DNA of 64,000 bases, from positions 49,248,580 to 49,312,579 of the forward strand of contig CM045729.1 in NCBI GenBank assembly GCA_024760905.1, written 5' to 3'. The stretch comes from Plotosus lineatus. Lineage: Eukaryota > Chordata > Actinopteri > Siluriformes > Plotosidae. Position numbers and translations under genes: made by a program. Shown piece by piece: positions 37,301 through 45,988 of this stretch. The first letter of the stretch is position 1. Each line of letters opens with the position of its first letter. A model generated the notes under the pieces. That model did not search any database. It was not told where the DNA came from and saw only the letters and a program-made list of their open reading frames with translations.

Positions 37301-39625
37301 CCCCCGAGTTTGGAATCGAATCCAGGAGCTTCTTGCTGTGAGGCAGAGACCACTACGCCAATGTGCCGCCCCCAATAAAATGAGAATAAGAAAAGTGTAT
37401 TCTAAGACTTAACAACTATTAATTATAAATTATATTAATTTGCCTAATCCCTATTCTGCATATACATACTCTACTTCCAGAATCTCTCAATATCAAACAA
37501 ATTTCTCTCTTGAAAAGTCAACAGGCGAGCCAGGACTCCACTACTGAAGAGAGACTCAATACTCATGAAAGATCTACAAATAAATTGAGTGTTACACTAT
37601 CAGTAAATCTGTGATGAATACATGTTGCACTAGACAAAAAATTTTAATGTGATGTTTATAAATTCAATATGGATAAGGATAGCAGCCTAATAATGATTAC
37701 AGTCTGTGACCAGTTCTGACACATACTAACCTGGATATAGTTAGTCCTGTGGGAAGTTGAACAGTTGCTAGGCCATTGAATAGTAGGTGACAACCTTTGT
37801 GCTTCCTGTTTTTGGTGTGCAGTCTCGCAACATTTCACTTCCCCTGAGGTTTAAAAAAAAAAAAAAAAACTGCACAGTGCTAAACTCAAATTTCTTGAAA
37901 ATGTAAAAAAAAAATTAAAAGATTACAAAAGATATCCAAGCTTACATTTGTCTATAGTATTTATAATAATTATTATAATTGTAATTATAATAATCATCAA
38001 ATGTGTTTTTATTACTACTACTATTATTCATTCATTCCTTTTATAAAGTGTTTAATCCTGATTAAGGAGGCTGGAGTTCATCTCAGCCAACTCTGGGCAA
38101 GAAAATACAAAGTAGACCTTAAACAGCTTGCCAGGCCATTGCAGGACAGAAACATGTTGATGGCTATGCAACCTACTCTTCACAAAGGTCAGGAATGGTT
38201 CTTTTACAAGAACCTCTCACCGCAGACAGTGAGACATGGCTGGCTACCAGTTAGCTGTGCTGGGGGAAAGCAGTGACAACCCGTTGACAGTGGGGCTTGT
38301 GATCAATAATCCAGCACCTTACCACCTTTATTATTTTTTACCACTTTATTATTATTATTATTACTACTACTACTACTACTACTACTAATAATAATAATAA
38401 TACAATCAATAAATAAATATACAACAAGTTTAAACAACCATAGAATGAGTAAATTCCATTTGAGCCTCAGATATGCCGATGGGCTCTATAACACAGTTGA
38501 AAGAAGTCATAATTGCATAGCAAATAATTTTATATTTTTGTGATACAGTTAAATCCAAGAACAAATCAAGAATACTGGTTGATAATGTTAACTTTAATTT
38601 GTCTCTATAAAATAATAAGGATTAAAGTAATTAACAAATTTTTACAATTTTAACAAATAAACAGTAAGTGATTTTTGTTCGTGAAACTTAAAATAACCTT
38701 TAGGAACCACACACTTATAGCAGTATATTTTCTATTGTACAGTTTGGAGAAAAAAAAACAACCTAAAAAGTATTCCCTCAAGAAATCTAATTCCCAAACT
38801 TACTCTCTAATTAAAGTTTCGAGTTTTCTGATGACTGAACTTTGTTGGTCCTATAACAGTCTCAAAGGAGTAAATCATGTTATAAAGGCTTATAAATGTT
38901 TGTTGACAAGACTGAAGGAACTGGAATTCTACCAGTTTCATTAATTTTGTTAATGAGTGCACATATTCAACAGAAATACACCTGCCATTTAAAACGTATA
39001 AGAATGTGCTAACTGTATTTGAGCAAATAAGAAGTCACTTTATGTGTTGGGAATACATGTATTTGGATTTCTTTGAGTCATAGAGGTTTCCAACCACACA
39101 ATGTGTCAGTTTATAATCAACTATTGTGATCATTAAAGGCTATCTCGAGATTAACAATAAGTCCAGTCTCAGAAAAGCAGAAGAACATGAATACAGTACA
39201 CTGTCATTGTTAGGCCAATAAGACCTATTAGTTCTTGAACAGTATTAGTTCTGTTTACACATAAGAAATATGAACACTAACCTGAATCATGCTTCATTGA
39301 ATTTAATTGTGCTTTGAGCTGGTGAATCTCAGTTTCTTGGTCTTGTATCTTTTTCTCTAGTTGCTGTGTATACTGTTGAAACTGCTCTGTCTGAACACAC
39401 AACAACCGACAGACAGACAGACAGACAAATATAAGAGACACAGTAATCACTGACTTTGATTTGAAAGTTATATGTATTAGAATAAGGATAGGGAATGGGG
39501 GGGGGGGGTAGCAATGTCTGCAAAACCTTTTCCTGTAGTAGTTTCTTGGCATTTTCATTCTCGATCGAGATGTTTCTGTAGGCTTCATAGGCTTTATTCA
39601 GTGGATCCCCAATGTTTCGGTCCAT
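24392..39625 (-). CDS. tank: tank gene, TRAF family member-associated NF-kappa-B activator (seven coding exons, joined)
   Basis: TANK is a cytoplasmic scaffold that binds TRAF2/TRAF3 and the kinases TBK1 and IKK-epsilon, tuning NF-kappa-B and interferon signalling. Seven minus-strand exons join in phase at GT-AG sites: 39625-39527, 39390-39282, 37843-37731, 37554-37475, 35574-35456, 31143-30773, 24541-24392, giving about 346 codons (human TANK is 425). Landmarks resembling vertebrate TANK are the start MDRNIGDPLNKAYEAY, a Gln/Glu-rich coiled coil, the segment LARWQKAHLNRI, the TRAF motif PIQCTD, VKFPP with NSAPDR, IRGPQQ just before the last intron, and a terminal C2H2 finger ending HLNSHF. 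Several short landmarks occur in the right order with compatible phases, so identity is strong. The two exons at 37475-37843 are the least certain part. Introns carry many SINEs, one RTE fragment and microsatellites. Confidence 0.93.
24808..25282 (+). mobile_element. pogo/Tigger-like MITE, copy 3 (tank intron 7)
   Basis: TA target duplication at both ends, CAGTGATCCCTCGCAACTTT at the left and GAAAGTGAGGGATCCCTG at the right, interior as in the other copies. Confidence 0.85.
26201..26658 (+). mobile_element. RTE LINE, 5'-truncated copy in tank intron 7
   Basis: Starts at MKGKVYKTVLSPTMLYGL and runs to the RTE tail. Flanked by exact 16-bp duplications GTTTATAGTCTTAATA (26185-26200 and 26659-26674). 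Near the end the usual CGCTGTGGCGACCCCTGA block is replaced by a short duplicated stretch (GATGACCAGATGGAGGTAGG), a local rearrangement. It lies antisense to tank. Confidence 0.9.
26745..27330 (-). pseudogene. decayed C-terminal fragment of another non-LTR retrotransposon
   Basis: Minus strand, in broken frames: AAQDQALPMKITRTVNN near 27320-27270, a decayed Cys region, WDMKIQTDRHI near 27060, then IDIAVPSDSNVLTK, KYQGLELE, a VVVG-like stretch and IKQEEFQKI. This order (AAQDQAL, a Cys-rich patch, W-D-x-I-x-TD, ID-AVP-D-N, KY-LE, VGALG) is the C-terminus of a common LINE type found in fish and invertebrates, different from RTE. Many frameshifts and an internal oligo-A/T run show it is old. The clade cannot be named with confidence. 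Confidence 0.6.
27498..27830 (-). mobile_element. SINE, head 1 with tail B (tank intron 7)
   Basis: Complete copy ending in the head (GGGCAGTTGTAACTGGTGG on the minus strand) with GTTATTATT duplicated at 27489-27497 and 27831-27839. The right-hand duplication runs into a (TTA)n repeat. Confidence 0.82.
27834..27943. repeat. (TTA)n and (GT)n microsatellites
   Basis: TTA to 27860 and GT at 27891-27943, with 30 bp of unique DNA between. Confidence 0.95.
28130..28368 (+). mobile_element. SINE, head 1 family with RTE tail, 5'-truncated
   Basis: The tRNA-like head is missing. The body (TAACTGGATTATCAAAGGCG, CTTTCATAAAGAGTAGCTGC) runs into GTGTCAGGAAGGACATCCGA and the RTE 3' end (CGCTGTGGCGACCCCTGAAA, GCCGAAAGGAAA). 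Confidence 0.85.
28599..28985 (-). mobile_element. SINE, head 2 with tail D (tank intron 7)
   Basis: Close relative of the copy at 5239-5652, with the head at the right (GGCGTAGTGGTTAGCACGTC on the minus strand) and tail CATAGTCCTTCGGGACTGAC at the left. A few short deletions. Confidence 0.85.
29513..29964 (+). mobile_element. pogo/Tigger-like MITE, copy 4 (best preserved, tank intron 7)
   Basis: 452 bp between TA dinucleotides. Left end CAGGGATCCCTCGCTACTTC, right end GTGAGGGATCCCTG. No transposase is encoded. This copy is a good family reference. Confidence 0.88.
30337..30646 (+). mobile_element. SINE, head 3, full length (tank intron 7)
   Basis: tRNA-like head GGGGCCGGTGGCTTAGTGGT with GTGTTCAAATCCC (B-box-like), middle CCTGGGCAAGGTCTC, tail GCGTCCCATCCAGGAGG and GGGTGTAAAAAGCCC. 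Exact duplication CCTTTACTATA at 30326-30336 and 30647-30657. Confidence 0.88.
30773..31143 (-). CDS. tank: tank exon 7 (TRAF-binding motif and proline/serine-rich region)
   Basis: 371 bases from acceptor GTGTTTCAG to donor CAACAG|GTGAGAG. About seven residues in lies SMPIQCTDD, a PxQxT-type TRAF2/TRAF3 binding motif that matches the TANK core. Further on, PRGVSPEDGDFMDDVKFPP, NSAPDR and, at the end, IRGPQQ all resemble TANK. The middle is Ser/Pro-rich and shorter than in mammals, which explains most of the length difference. The acceptor is a tandem CAGCAG, so a one-residue alternative is possible. Confidence 0.95.
32008..32363 (-). mobile_element. SINE, head 1 with RTE tail, full length (tank intron 6)
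   Basis: Exact 18-bp duplication CATCATAGGAATCATCAT (31990-32007 and 32364-32381). Minus strand: tRNA-like head, body, GTGTCAAGAAGGGTATCCGA and the RTE-like end CCCCTGAAAAAGGG, GCCGAAAGG. It sits about 850 bp 5' of exon 7 in the transcript. Confidence 0.88.
32619..32963 (+). mobile_element. SINE, head 1 with tail B (tank intron 6)
   Basis: GGGCAGTGGTGGCCTGATGG head, the shared body (AACCGGGTTATCAAAGGCC, CTTTCAACAAGAGTAGGC) and tail B ending ATTAGGATTAAGCGGTTAC and poly-A. Only 255 bp from the RTE-tailed copy at 32008, so the two tail types can be compared side by side. Confidence 0.85.
33548..33990. repeat. dispersed teleost repeat (MITE-like), tank intron 6
   Basis: Recognisable phrases are TCAGTTTTATTTGTATATCA, GGCTCACAGTAGCTTTACAC, GGTGGCAAGGAAAACTAC, GAAACCTTGAGAGGAACAAG and AACCCATCCTCATTGAGG. 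I know this pattern as a common interspersed repeat in teleosts, notably otophysans. No coding capacity. Exact ends are not clear. Confidence 0.6.
34380..34790. repeat. possible decayed interspersed repeat, tank intron 6
   Basis: The minus strand shows a 68-codon open frame and repeated phrases such as GTAGTCGGACATTAAG, TCAGTCGGACTAAC and TAGTCAGACTAGC, suggesting a mobile-element remnant. I do not recognise the family and no ends are defined. Confidence 0.3.
35456..35574 (-). CDS. tank: tank exon 6 (TBK1-binding domain helix)
   Basis: The acceptor TTGTTGTTGTTAG and donor AGTG|GTAAG bound 119 bases. The peptide EDVVDKLQEIQGTFQKIQ, then LARWQKAHLNRI, follows the pattern of hydrophobic residues plus LA-x2-Q-x3-L seen in the TBK1/IKK-epsilon binding domain shared by TANK, AZI2/NAP1 and TBKBP1/SINTBAD. 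The exon takes two bases from exon 5 and leaves one base (G) for exon 7, where GCA restores Ala. The exon is too short to stand out as an open frame. Confidence 0.9.
37014..37371 (-). mobile_element. SINE, head 2 with tail B (tank intron 5)
   Basis: 10-bp duplication CCAATAAAAT at 37004-37013 and 37372-37381. Head at right (GGCGGCACATTGGCGTAGTG on the minus strand), tail B at left (TTCTGAACCGCTTAATCC). It lies about 100 bp downstream of probable exon 5 in the transcript. Confidence 0.85.
37475..37554 (-). CDS. tank: probable tank exon 5 (start of TBK1/IKK-epsilon binding region)
   Basis: The peptide ends with FQERNLFDIERFW, resembling the TANK stretch with a conserved Phe-Trp before the TBK1-binding helix. 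The donor TGG AA|GTAGAG leaves two bases that combine with the first T of exon 6 to give Asn, keeping frame. The acceptor is ambiguous: AG at 37555-37556 (phase 0, matches exon 4 ending at CAG, but weak pyrimidine tract) or the better TCTCTCTTCAG ending at 37544, which would need a different exon 4 donor. Confidence 0.62.
37731..37843 (-). CDS. tank: probable tank exon 4 (variable linker)
   Basis: Between acceptor AACCTCAG and donor CAG|GTTAGT lies an open segment of 113 bases. It accepts the single base left over from exon 3 and ends in phase 0, encoding about 37 residues from EVKCCETAHQKQEAQ to TNYIQ. This is the poorly conserved linker of TANK, so homology adds little. Support comes from splice sites, phase and position only. 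A further donor at GTATGT or GTGTCA just downstream is possible. Confidence 0.6.
38026..38328 (-). mobile_element. SINE, head 1 with tail B, diverged (tank intron 4)
   Basis: Body core CAGGACAGAAACATGTTGATGG and tail B (AGTGTTTAATCCTGATTAAG). The head is shortened. Embedded in (ATT)n repeats on both sides. Confidence 0.72.
39282..39390 (-). CDS. tank: tank exon 3 (coiled coil)
   Basis: The exon begins ACA GAG CAG after a pyrimidine-rich acceptor (GTGTGTTCAG) and ends GAT TCA G before GTTAGTG: 36 codons plus one base. The peptide TEQFQQYTQQLEKKIQDQE and onward is a heptad-like, Gln/Glu/Lys-rich coiled coil matching the position of the TANK N-terminal coiled coil. The run QEK|TEQ across the junction parallels the family. 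A short GACA repeat (39411-39427) lies in the upstream intron near the acceptor. Confidence 0.9.
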
Positions 39626-39668
39626 GCCGCAGCCTTCAGTAACATCACGGACACAGCCGTCATGGGTC
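39527..39668 (-). CDS. tank: tank exon 2 (5' UTR end and start codon)
   Basis: The acceptor GGCTGCAG ends at 39669. The start ATG is at 39625-39623 and coding runs to the donor after AAG at 39527 (AAG|GTTTTG), 33 codons in phase 0. The protein starts MDRNIGDPLNKAYEAY, very like the TANK N-terminus, and runs into a charged helix ending LLQEK. The ATG was chosen because homology starts exactly there. A longer open frame upstream exists only because the UTR and intron happen to lack stops. The donor is weak at positions +3 to +6. Confidence 0.92.
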
Positions 39669-40070
39669 CTGCAGCCACAACAGACGCACTCAACCAACAA
39701 CAATCATACTAGCATGCTTTACAACACACATATCAATCCTAATTTGCATATCTGTTTTGAAATTGGGAGCAATATATACACAACACAGCTTAATTTACCT
39801 CTTTTTTTTAACTTTATTAATTTGAAGAGAATTAACTACACACTGATGATCATATTACAGAACTAATAGTCTTACTGAAGTCTGTTTATCCCAATAAGGT
39901 TTTTCCCCCAAAACATCGCCAAATAGCCAAATGAACTGCATTTAGAAAACCTTTTATCTATTTTTTTTTTTCAGGAAAATCCACAAACTTTTATCACAAG
40001 GTCTGTAAGAATACTGACTGAACAGAATAACAAGTTTCACAGTATAAAAGTAAAAGCCAGGGCAAGACAT

Positions 40071-40118
40071 ACACAAACACACACACACACACACACACAC
40101 GTGTATATGAAAAGCCTT

Positions 40119-40150
<32 letters not shown>

Positions 40151-40247
40151 TAAATAATAAATAAATAAACATTAAATGAGAAAATATGTATATGAAAAGC
40201 CTTCACACACACACGGTGTGTTGTATATACTGTATATATTATATATT

Positions 40248-40278
<31 letters not shown>

Positions 40279-40306
40279 AAAGCCTTTACACTTTACACAC
40301 AAACAC

Positions 40307-40364
<58 letters not shown>

Positions 40365-40378
40365 TATGAAAAGCCTTG

Positions 40379-40415
<37 letters not shown>

Positions 40416-40543
40416 TGTATATGAAAAGCCTTCACACACACACATACATAAATAATAAATAAATAAACATTAAATGAGAAAATATGTATATGAAAAGCCT
40501 TCACACACACGTGCGTACGTGTGTTGTATATACTGTATATATT

Positions 40544-40574
<31 letters not shown>

Positions 40575-40602
40575 AAAGCCTTTACACTTTACACACAAAC
40601 AC

Positions 40603-40674
<72 letters not shown>

Positions 40675-40790
40675 AGTATATGAAAAGCCTTCTCACACAC
40701 ACACACACACACACACACAAATAATAAATAAATAAATATTTAAATGAAAAAAAATATGTATATGAAAAGCCTTCAGATCCTTTAAAGGGT
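40071..40790. repeat. composite tandem repeat, about 300-bp units, tank intron 1
   Basis: AATAATAAATAAATAAA with TGAGAAAATATGTATATG and AAAAGCCTTC occurs near 40151, 40449 and (diverged) 40719. AAAGCCTTTACACTTTACAC occurs near 40278 and 40575. The phrase ATGAAAAGCCTT appears at least seven times, separated by CA, GT, AT and GA runs. Confidence 0.85.
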
Positions 40791-41190
40791 AAATATGCAC
40801 GCCTGGTCGGGTGTCTAGTCCAATATGCTACTTATATGGACATAAATTCACAAAATCTTGTTTTTGTACTAAATACGATGCACACGAAGTGAAGTCTTTA
40901 AATTACAGTAACGTTTTAACGAATATTGACGCGTTTTTTAAGCAACAACAACAACAACAACAACAATTTAGTTCCACATTTGCATCAGAAAAGAAGTTTG
41001 CATGAAATGGGAAGTTAATAATGACGTGTACAACTCGTTCCGAGAGTTAACTCTTCACTCCTGATGCTCCAGTCGTGGCTCTGGGTCCAGTAAAGCAACT
41101 CAAACCGCCTTTTTTTAAACGTCCGGTGATGTTTAAACATTAAAACCACAACAACGACACAGCTGCCAGAGCCGCAAACTCCAAGTTTAC

Positions 41191-41290
41191 CTGAAGAGAT
41201 CTACACAGAACTGGCGGTTTCAGCGCTAGCAACTGTTGCTAACCGACTGGTTCCTGTTTGGCTTTGAATGGATCTCTTACCTTTCGTCCG
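41191..41290 (-). other. tank: tank exon 1, non-coding 5' UTR (donor side)
   Basis: Reading the minus strand, TCTTCAG|GTAAAC makes a good splice donor with the exon ending at 41191. It lies in a CG-richer, repeat-free block just where the first exon of tank should be. No start codon in frame with the next exon is needed, because the protein begins in exon 2. The 5' boundary (transcription start) cannot be read directly; 41290 is a guess and the true start could be up to about 41430. Confidence 0.55.
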
Positions 41291-41600
41291 AAAACTGCCC
41301 CAAACACCTACATTGATTTATCGCTATGAAGTCATGGCGCGTGTCTCGGTCTGCTCTACATCTCAGGGCTCAGACTAAAGGGGAGGAAATGGAGTGTTTC
41401 GCACAAATGTACATTTTTACATGTTTTACAATTAGCTGGGAACTTCCCTCGGGGAATCCCCGCGTGCCTGGGACTTCCGCCTGTAGCCACACAGCCAATC
41501 AAAAACCGCGCTACCGCCTCACGCTGGTGGCTGCGCGAGACCCGGCGCTCTGTCTCAGCCTACTCGACTGGGCTGCAGTCTGCTAGTAATGTCAGTTGGG
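41291..41600 (-). promoter_or_regulatory. tank: putative tank promoter with clustered NF-kappa-B-like sites
   Basis: This CG-rich, repeat-free block sits immediately upstream of the inferred first exon. Three kappa-B-like sequences are visible: GGGAACTTCC at 41438-41447, GGGGAATCCCC at 41451-41461 (a perfect fit to GGGRNWYYCC) and GGGACTTCCG at 41470-41479. A CCAAT motif lies at 41495-41499. No clear TATA box is seen. Feedback control of an NF-kappa-B regulator by NF-kappa-B would fit, but this is inference from sequence. Confidence 0.6.
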
Positions 41601-41778
41601 CCGCAGGCAAAAGAGCTGTGCAAGAGTCCTGCTGTGTGTTGCACGATAATATTTTCACTTTAATCATCGCTAGTCTGTCACGTGCTGCTCATAATCAGAC
41701 TATCACAGACTCTATTAATAGTGTAGAACAGAGTGTGCTTCAAATATGCTTTTTCTACACGACTACAAAAAGAATATG

Positions 41779-41998
<220 letters not shown>

Positions 41999-41999
41999 A

Positions 42000-42243
42000 C
42001 TTTGCATGTTCTCCTTGTTTGCGTGGGTTCCTCCGTGAACTCCAGTTTCCTCCCACAGTCCCACAAATATGCACAGTAGGTTAATTGGCTTTTCCAATTC
42101 GCCCCTAGGTGTGAGTATGAATGGTTGTGTGAGTGATGGCCCTGCGATGGCCTGGCAAGGTGTACCCGTCCTCACCCAGAGTAGGCTGAGATGAGCGCCA
42201 GCCTCCCATTGACCCTAATAAGGATTAAGCAGTTCAGAAAATG
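42000..42243 (+). mobile_element. SINE, head 2 core with tail B, head lost
   Basis: TTTGCATGTTCTCCTTGTTT, CACAGTAGGTTAATTGGC, GGTGTGAGTATGAATGGTTG, then tail B ending AGGATTAAGCAGTTCAGAAA. The tRNA-like head is replaced by a microsatellite. Confidence 0.78.
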
Positions 42244-42260
42244 AATGAATATACAGTATA

Positions 42261-42336
<76 letters not shown>
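42244..42336. repeat. (TA)n microsatellite at a SINE 3' end
   Basis: A pure TA run directly after the ATGAATGAAT end of the SINE at 42000-42243. Confidence 0.95.
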
Positions 42337-42338
<2 letters not shown>

Positions 42339-42495
42339 AAACAAATGAAGCAAGGCCCGGTATGCTGTTTTAAAATGGCTGCTATGGCATGTAACATGCA
42401 TTTATTTACGCATATAATTTTTTTTTTGTTTTTTTTAAATATAAACAATGTGTGTGGGTGTATATACTTATATTATATATTGTTGTATATAGTAT

Positions 42496-42728
42496 GTCTG
42501 TCTTCCTTTCGGCTTTTTCCCTTTTACTCGGGAGTTGCCACAGCGATTTGGCAGAGGTTTTTACGTCGGATGCCCTTCCTGTCACAACCCTTTTAGCAAG
42601 GGACAGAAACACGCTGACGACTTTGCAGCTACTCTTTACGAAAGTCAGCAATGGTTCTTTTACATGCCTCTCACCATAGACAGTGACAGACATGGCCCGC
42701 CTTTGATAACCCAGTTAGCCACACTGGG
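42496..42728 (-). mobile_element. SINE, head 1 family with RTE tail, 5'-truncated
   Basis: RTE-type end (CCTTTCGGC, then CCCTTTTACTCGGGAGT) at the left; body to the right stops before the tRNA-like head. Flanked by ATTGTTGTATATAGTAT and ATTGTTATATATAGTAT, one mismatch. Confidence 0.82.
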
Positions 42729-42739
42729 ATTGTTATATA

Positions 42740-43032
<293 letters not shown>

Positions 43033-43914
43033 ATAGCTATAATATAAGTATAATATAGAATTAATGTAGAATAACAGATCCATATTTAAAGGCATGTTTT
43101 TCCCTCCACTGTCTTGCTTTCCAACTATATTTTGAAGTTACCATCATTATTCAGCTCCATCCTTATTTCCTTATTTATTTTACACACATGAAAGGTTAAT
43201 TAAATATCACAAACCTTCCGGTTACCTAGTCCAGTTCCTCCTCCTTCATCATTAGAATTCTATTTAATAATATCTACATCTACATGTCCTGAGTGCACAA
43301 GGTTATTTGATCCAGCTCTCTACTCCAAGTGCATTACAGTCCCTATTAGCTTTTGGACACATGGGTTAATCTTTTGAATAATACGTTCAATCTGAACACT
43401 CAATGTGTAATATTTACCTTAAAACATCACATTAGAATAGAACGTTCAGTGCAGCGGCGTCATGAATTTTTGTAAAGTACAATGTATTTAAGAGAATACA
43501 CAATAAAGAAAATAAAAGGTTAAAATCTGAAGAGCGCCGGGCCGCTGTGTCTCCCTGCATTGTCTTCTGGTTGATATTGATTATAAAGTGTATATCATAC
43601 ACCTTCAACATATTGTTCATCCTTCTGTGTATGTGGGAACAGGTGTGAATATTTGTCTTTTGTGCATTTACTTTTTTATAATTTCTGCTAAACAAAGACC
43701 TACTAAACTGATTTTCATCCTTCATGCTACAGCTGACAATAAGATCTCTTTATCTTTATGGATATAAGCTGCTCTTTTACCCATGATAATATTCCTTTAA
43801 TGATAGTAAATGTTATACATACCAGTATTTTTATTATTAATTTAACATGCAACATAAGGTTACCTCGCTGCTAACACTCTTTGACTCTGCAATAACATGT
43901 TTAAACATTCATTT

Positions 43915-44233
43915 TCTGTAACCACTTAAATCCTAATTAGTGTCATGGGGAGGATAGCATCCATCCCAGCCAACTCCGAGCAAGGGCAGAGTACACCCTG
44001 GACAGCTCATCAGGCCATCGCAGGGCAGAAATGGTTATGCAGCTACTCTTGTCAAAAATCAGCAATGGTTCTTTTACATGCCTCTCACCATATACAGTGA
44101 AAGACATGGCTGGCCTTTGATAACCCAGTTAGCAGCACTGGGGGACATTGACAATTCGTTGAGAATGGGCCTTGAACCCCCAACCTTAGGATCAGTGATC
44201 CAGTACCTTAACTACCAGGCCACCATTGCCCAT
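43915..44233 (-). mobile_element. SINE, head 1 with tail B
   Basis: Full head (GGGCAATGGTGGCCTGGTAG on the minus strand) and tail B. The body lacks a short segment around CACACTGACGG. Confidence 0.82.
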
Positions 44234-44676
44234 GATTATACAATGATGTAGAATACTGTAGCCATGCTTGTCTGGAAACGATGCAGTTGTGACCACAAGA
44301 TGGCACTGTTTCTGTCATCTGTGATTTGCTGAACGAAATCTCCAGGGAAGCCTTGATTTGGCTCGAACTGGATCTGGTCTTTTTATTTTTTTAAATACAC
44401 TTCCTCCTCAAGCTTCCTGTCTGACCTGGAGAAACACAAGTATTCTGATTATATTATTAGCAGTTCAAGTGAAGTAAGAGACGCAATAAAGAAAAAAACG
44501 ACAAAGAGAATGGCAAAACAATGTTGAATTGTAGCATGAAGTTGAAAGTATCCTAATTCAGACCTGTCTGAAGGGTTCTTGAATCATCTTATCATTTGTC
44601 ATGTCCATCTGAGTGGCAGCAGTGTTCAAATGCATAACATTTCCCACTGTAATGACCTGTCAACAAGAAATATATC

Positions 44677-44680
<4 letters not shown>

Positions 44681-44726
<46 letters not shown>
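44681..44726. repeat. (GT)n microsatellite
   Basis: About 23 GT units. Confidence 0.95.
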
Positions 44727-44727
<1 letters not shown>

Positions 44728-44819
44728 ACTGGTGTCTTATCTGGCCTGTACCCACCTAACACTCAGTGGTTCCTAGGATAGGCTCTAGATTCACTATTTC
44801 CCCCACTAGTATCATGAAG

Positions 44820-44905
44820 ATATTGAAGATAAGATAATATTAGATAACATAACCTTTATTGATCCCACATTGGGTGAAATAGTAGTTGTAATGGAAAAGT
44901 TATGA
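44820..44905. repeat. short repeat fragment with CTTTATTGATCCC
   Basis: ATAACCTTTATTGATCCCAC followed by GGGTGAAAT resembles the end of a common teleost interspersed repeat. Family not assigned. Confidence 0.4.
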
Positions 44906-44989
44906 ATAAGAATTCAAAAAGAAATCAAGTCTAGTACAAAAAAACAAACTAATAAGCAGTGGTGTATTGGCTTCAAGTTCTTCTGTGCT

Positions 44990-45100
44990 GGCAGTGCTAG
45001 CTCACGAGTTAAAGTTCTGGGTTACTGATCTGAAGATCAGGTGGTTCTATCCCAAGTGCAACTATGCACCTACTGTTGGGCACTTGCTCAGGTGTTAAAA
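44990..45100 (+). repeat. tRNA-derived SINE fragment, head 4
   Basis: GCTAGCTCACGAGTTAAAGT resembles an A box and GGTGGTTCTATCC a B box, followed by a short body ending TTGGGCACTTGCTCAGG. A different tRNA-like head from the other families. Confidence 0.45.
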
Positions 45101-45204
45101 AAAGTTAATCACTCTGTATTGTTTCTTTAATGACATGCTGTACTAACATGACATGCTGTACAGCATGAGGGAGAGACACTGGCTTGTGCCCACCCCTCAT
45201 GGCC

Positions 45205-45206
<2 letters not shown>

Positions 45207-45250
<44 letters not shown>

Positions 45251-45260
45251 GAGAGAGAGA
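45207..45260. repeat. (GA)n microsatellite
   Basis: GA with one ACAGA break. Confidence 0.95.
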
Positions 45261-45436
45261 ATTGGGTTTTAGTTCCAGCTTAATCATGCACATCATTAGT
45301 CAATATGTGTAGGAATATTGTTATTTATATACATACACATCAGTGGAAATACCATACAAAGAAAATTGATATGAAAATGTGTTATTAGTGATGCTCAGCC
45401 AGATTTCAAGATTGAGATTCGTCCTACATGGATTCC

Positions 45437-45477
<41 letters not shown>

Positions 45478-45519
45478 TATGCGTTTTGTACAAGAAGTAC
45501 AAGTCCATTATTAGATAGC

Positions 45520-45720
45520 TTTTTTATGCGTGATGGATTTCCAGGTAAAGAATGACAGTTTCAGCCAGAAGAGAAGATGCCCAACCTGGGAAGCCATCCA
45601 TCACTATGTGCAACAGAGTCATTACAGGCTATTCTAGCCTCTTCCACTATTGACTCAAGCAGTGTGAGTAATCTGAGCTCATCTTTCAGGTTGCTATCTG
45701 ATTCCTCTCCTCCAGACTAA
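45520..45720. promoter_or_regulatory. possible conserved non-coding element upstream of tank
   Basis: Repeat-free, non-coding, moderately GC-rich stretch (GGTAAAGAATGACAGTTTC, GGGAAGCCATCCATCAC, TCATTACAGGCTATTC). Called only on texture. Confidence 0.25.
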
Positions 45721-45988
45721 AAACACTGCATTCACCATGCTACAATCACACAGCTGTCAATCACTTAGCATAAACAGACAGGAGTCTTTTGAGTGGTAAA
45801 GGGTGGGTGGGTGGGTGGGGCAGTGAGATGGTGGAGTCAGGCAGTGCAGTTTTATCTGTTGGTAGAGAACACCAGTCCAAAGTGAGTCCAGGATGAAACT
45901 ACACTACACTCAAACTTGAAATGGCATGTCAAATAGAATTTTACACTTTACCACCAATCACACAAAATCATATGAGACAGGTTCCAGT

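Noticed and set aside
40071..40790. CRISPR-like array
   Set aside because: Units are about 300 bp, made of simple repeats, in a vertebrate intron; no spacer structure.
41326..41586. 86-codon plus-strand frame in the tank promoter
   Set aside because: No recognisable domain; CG-rich promoter DNA often lacks stops. A divergent transcript is possible but not supported.
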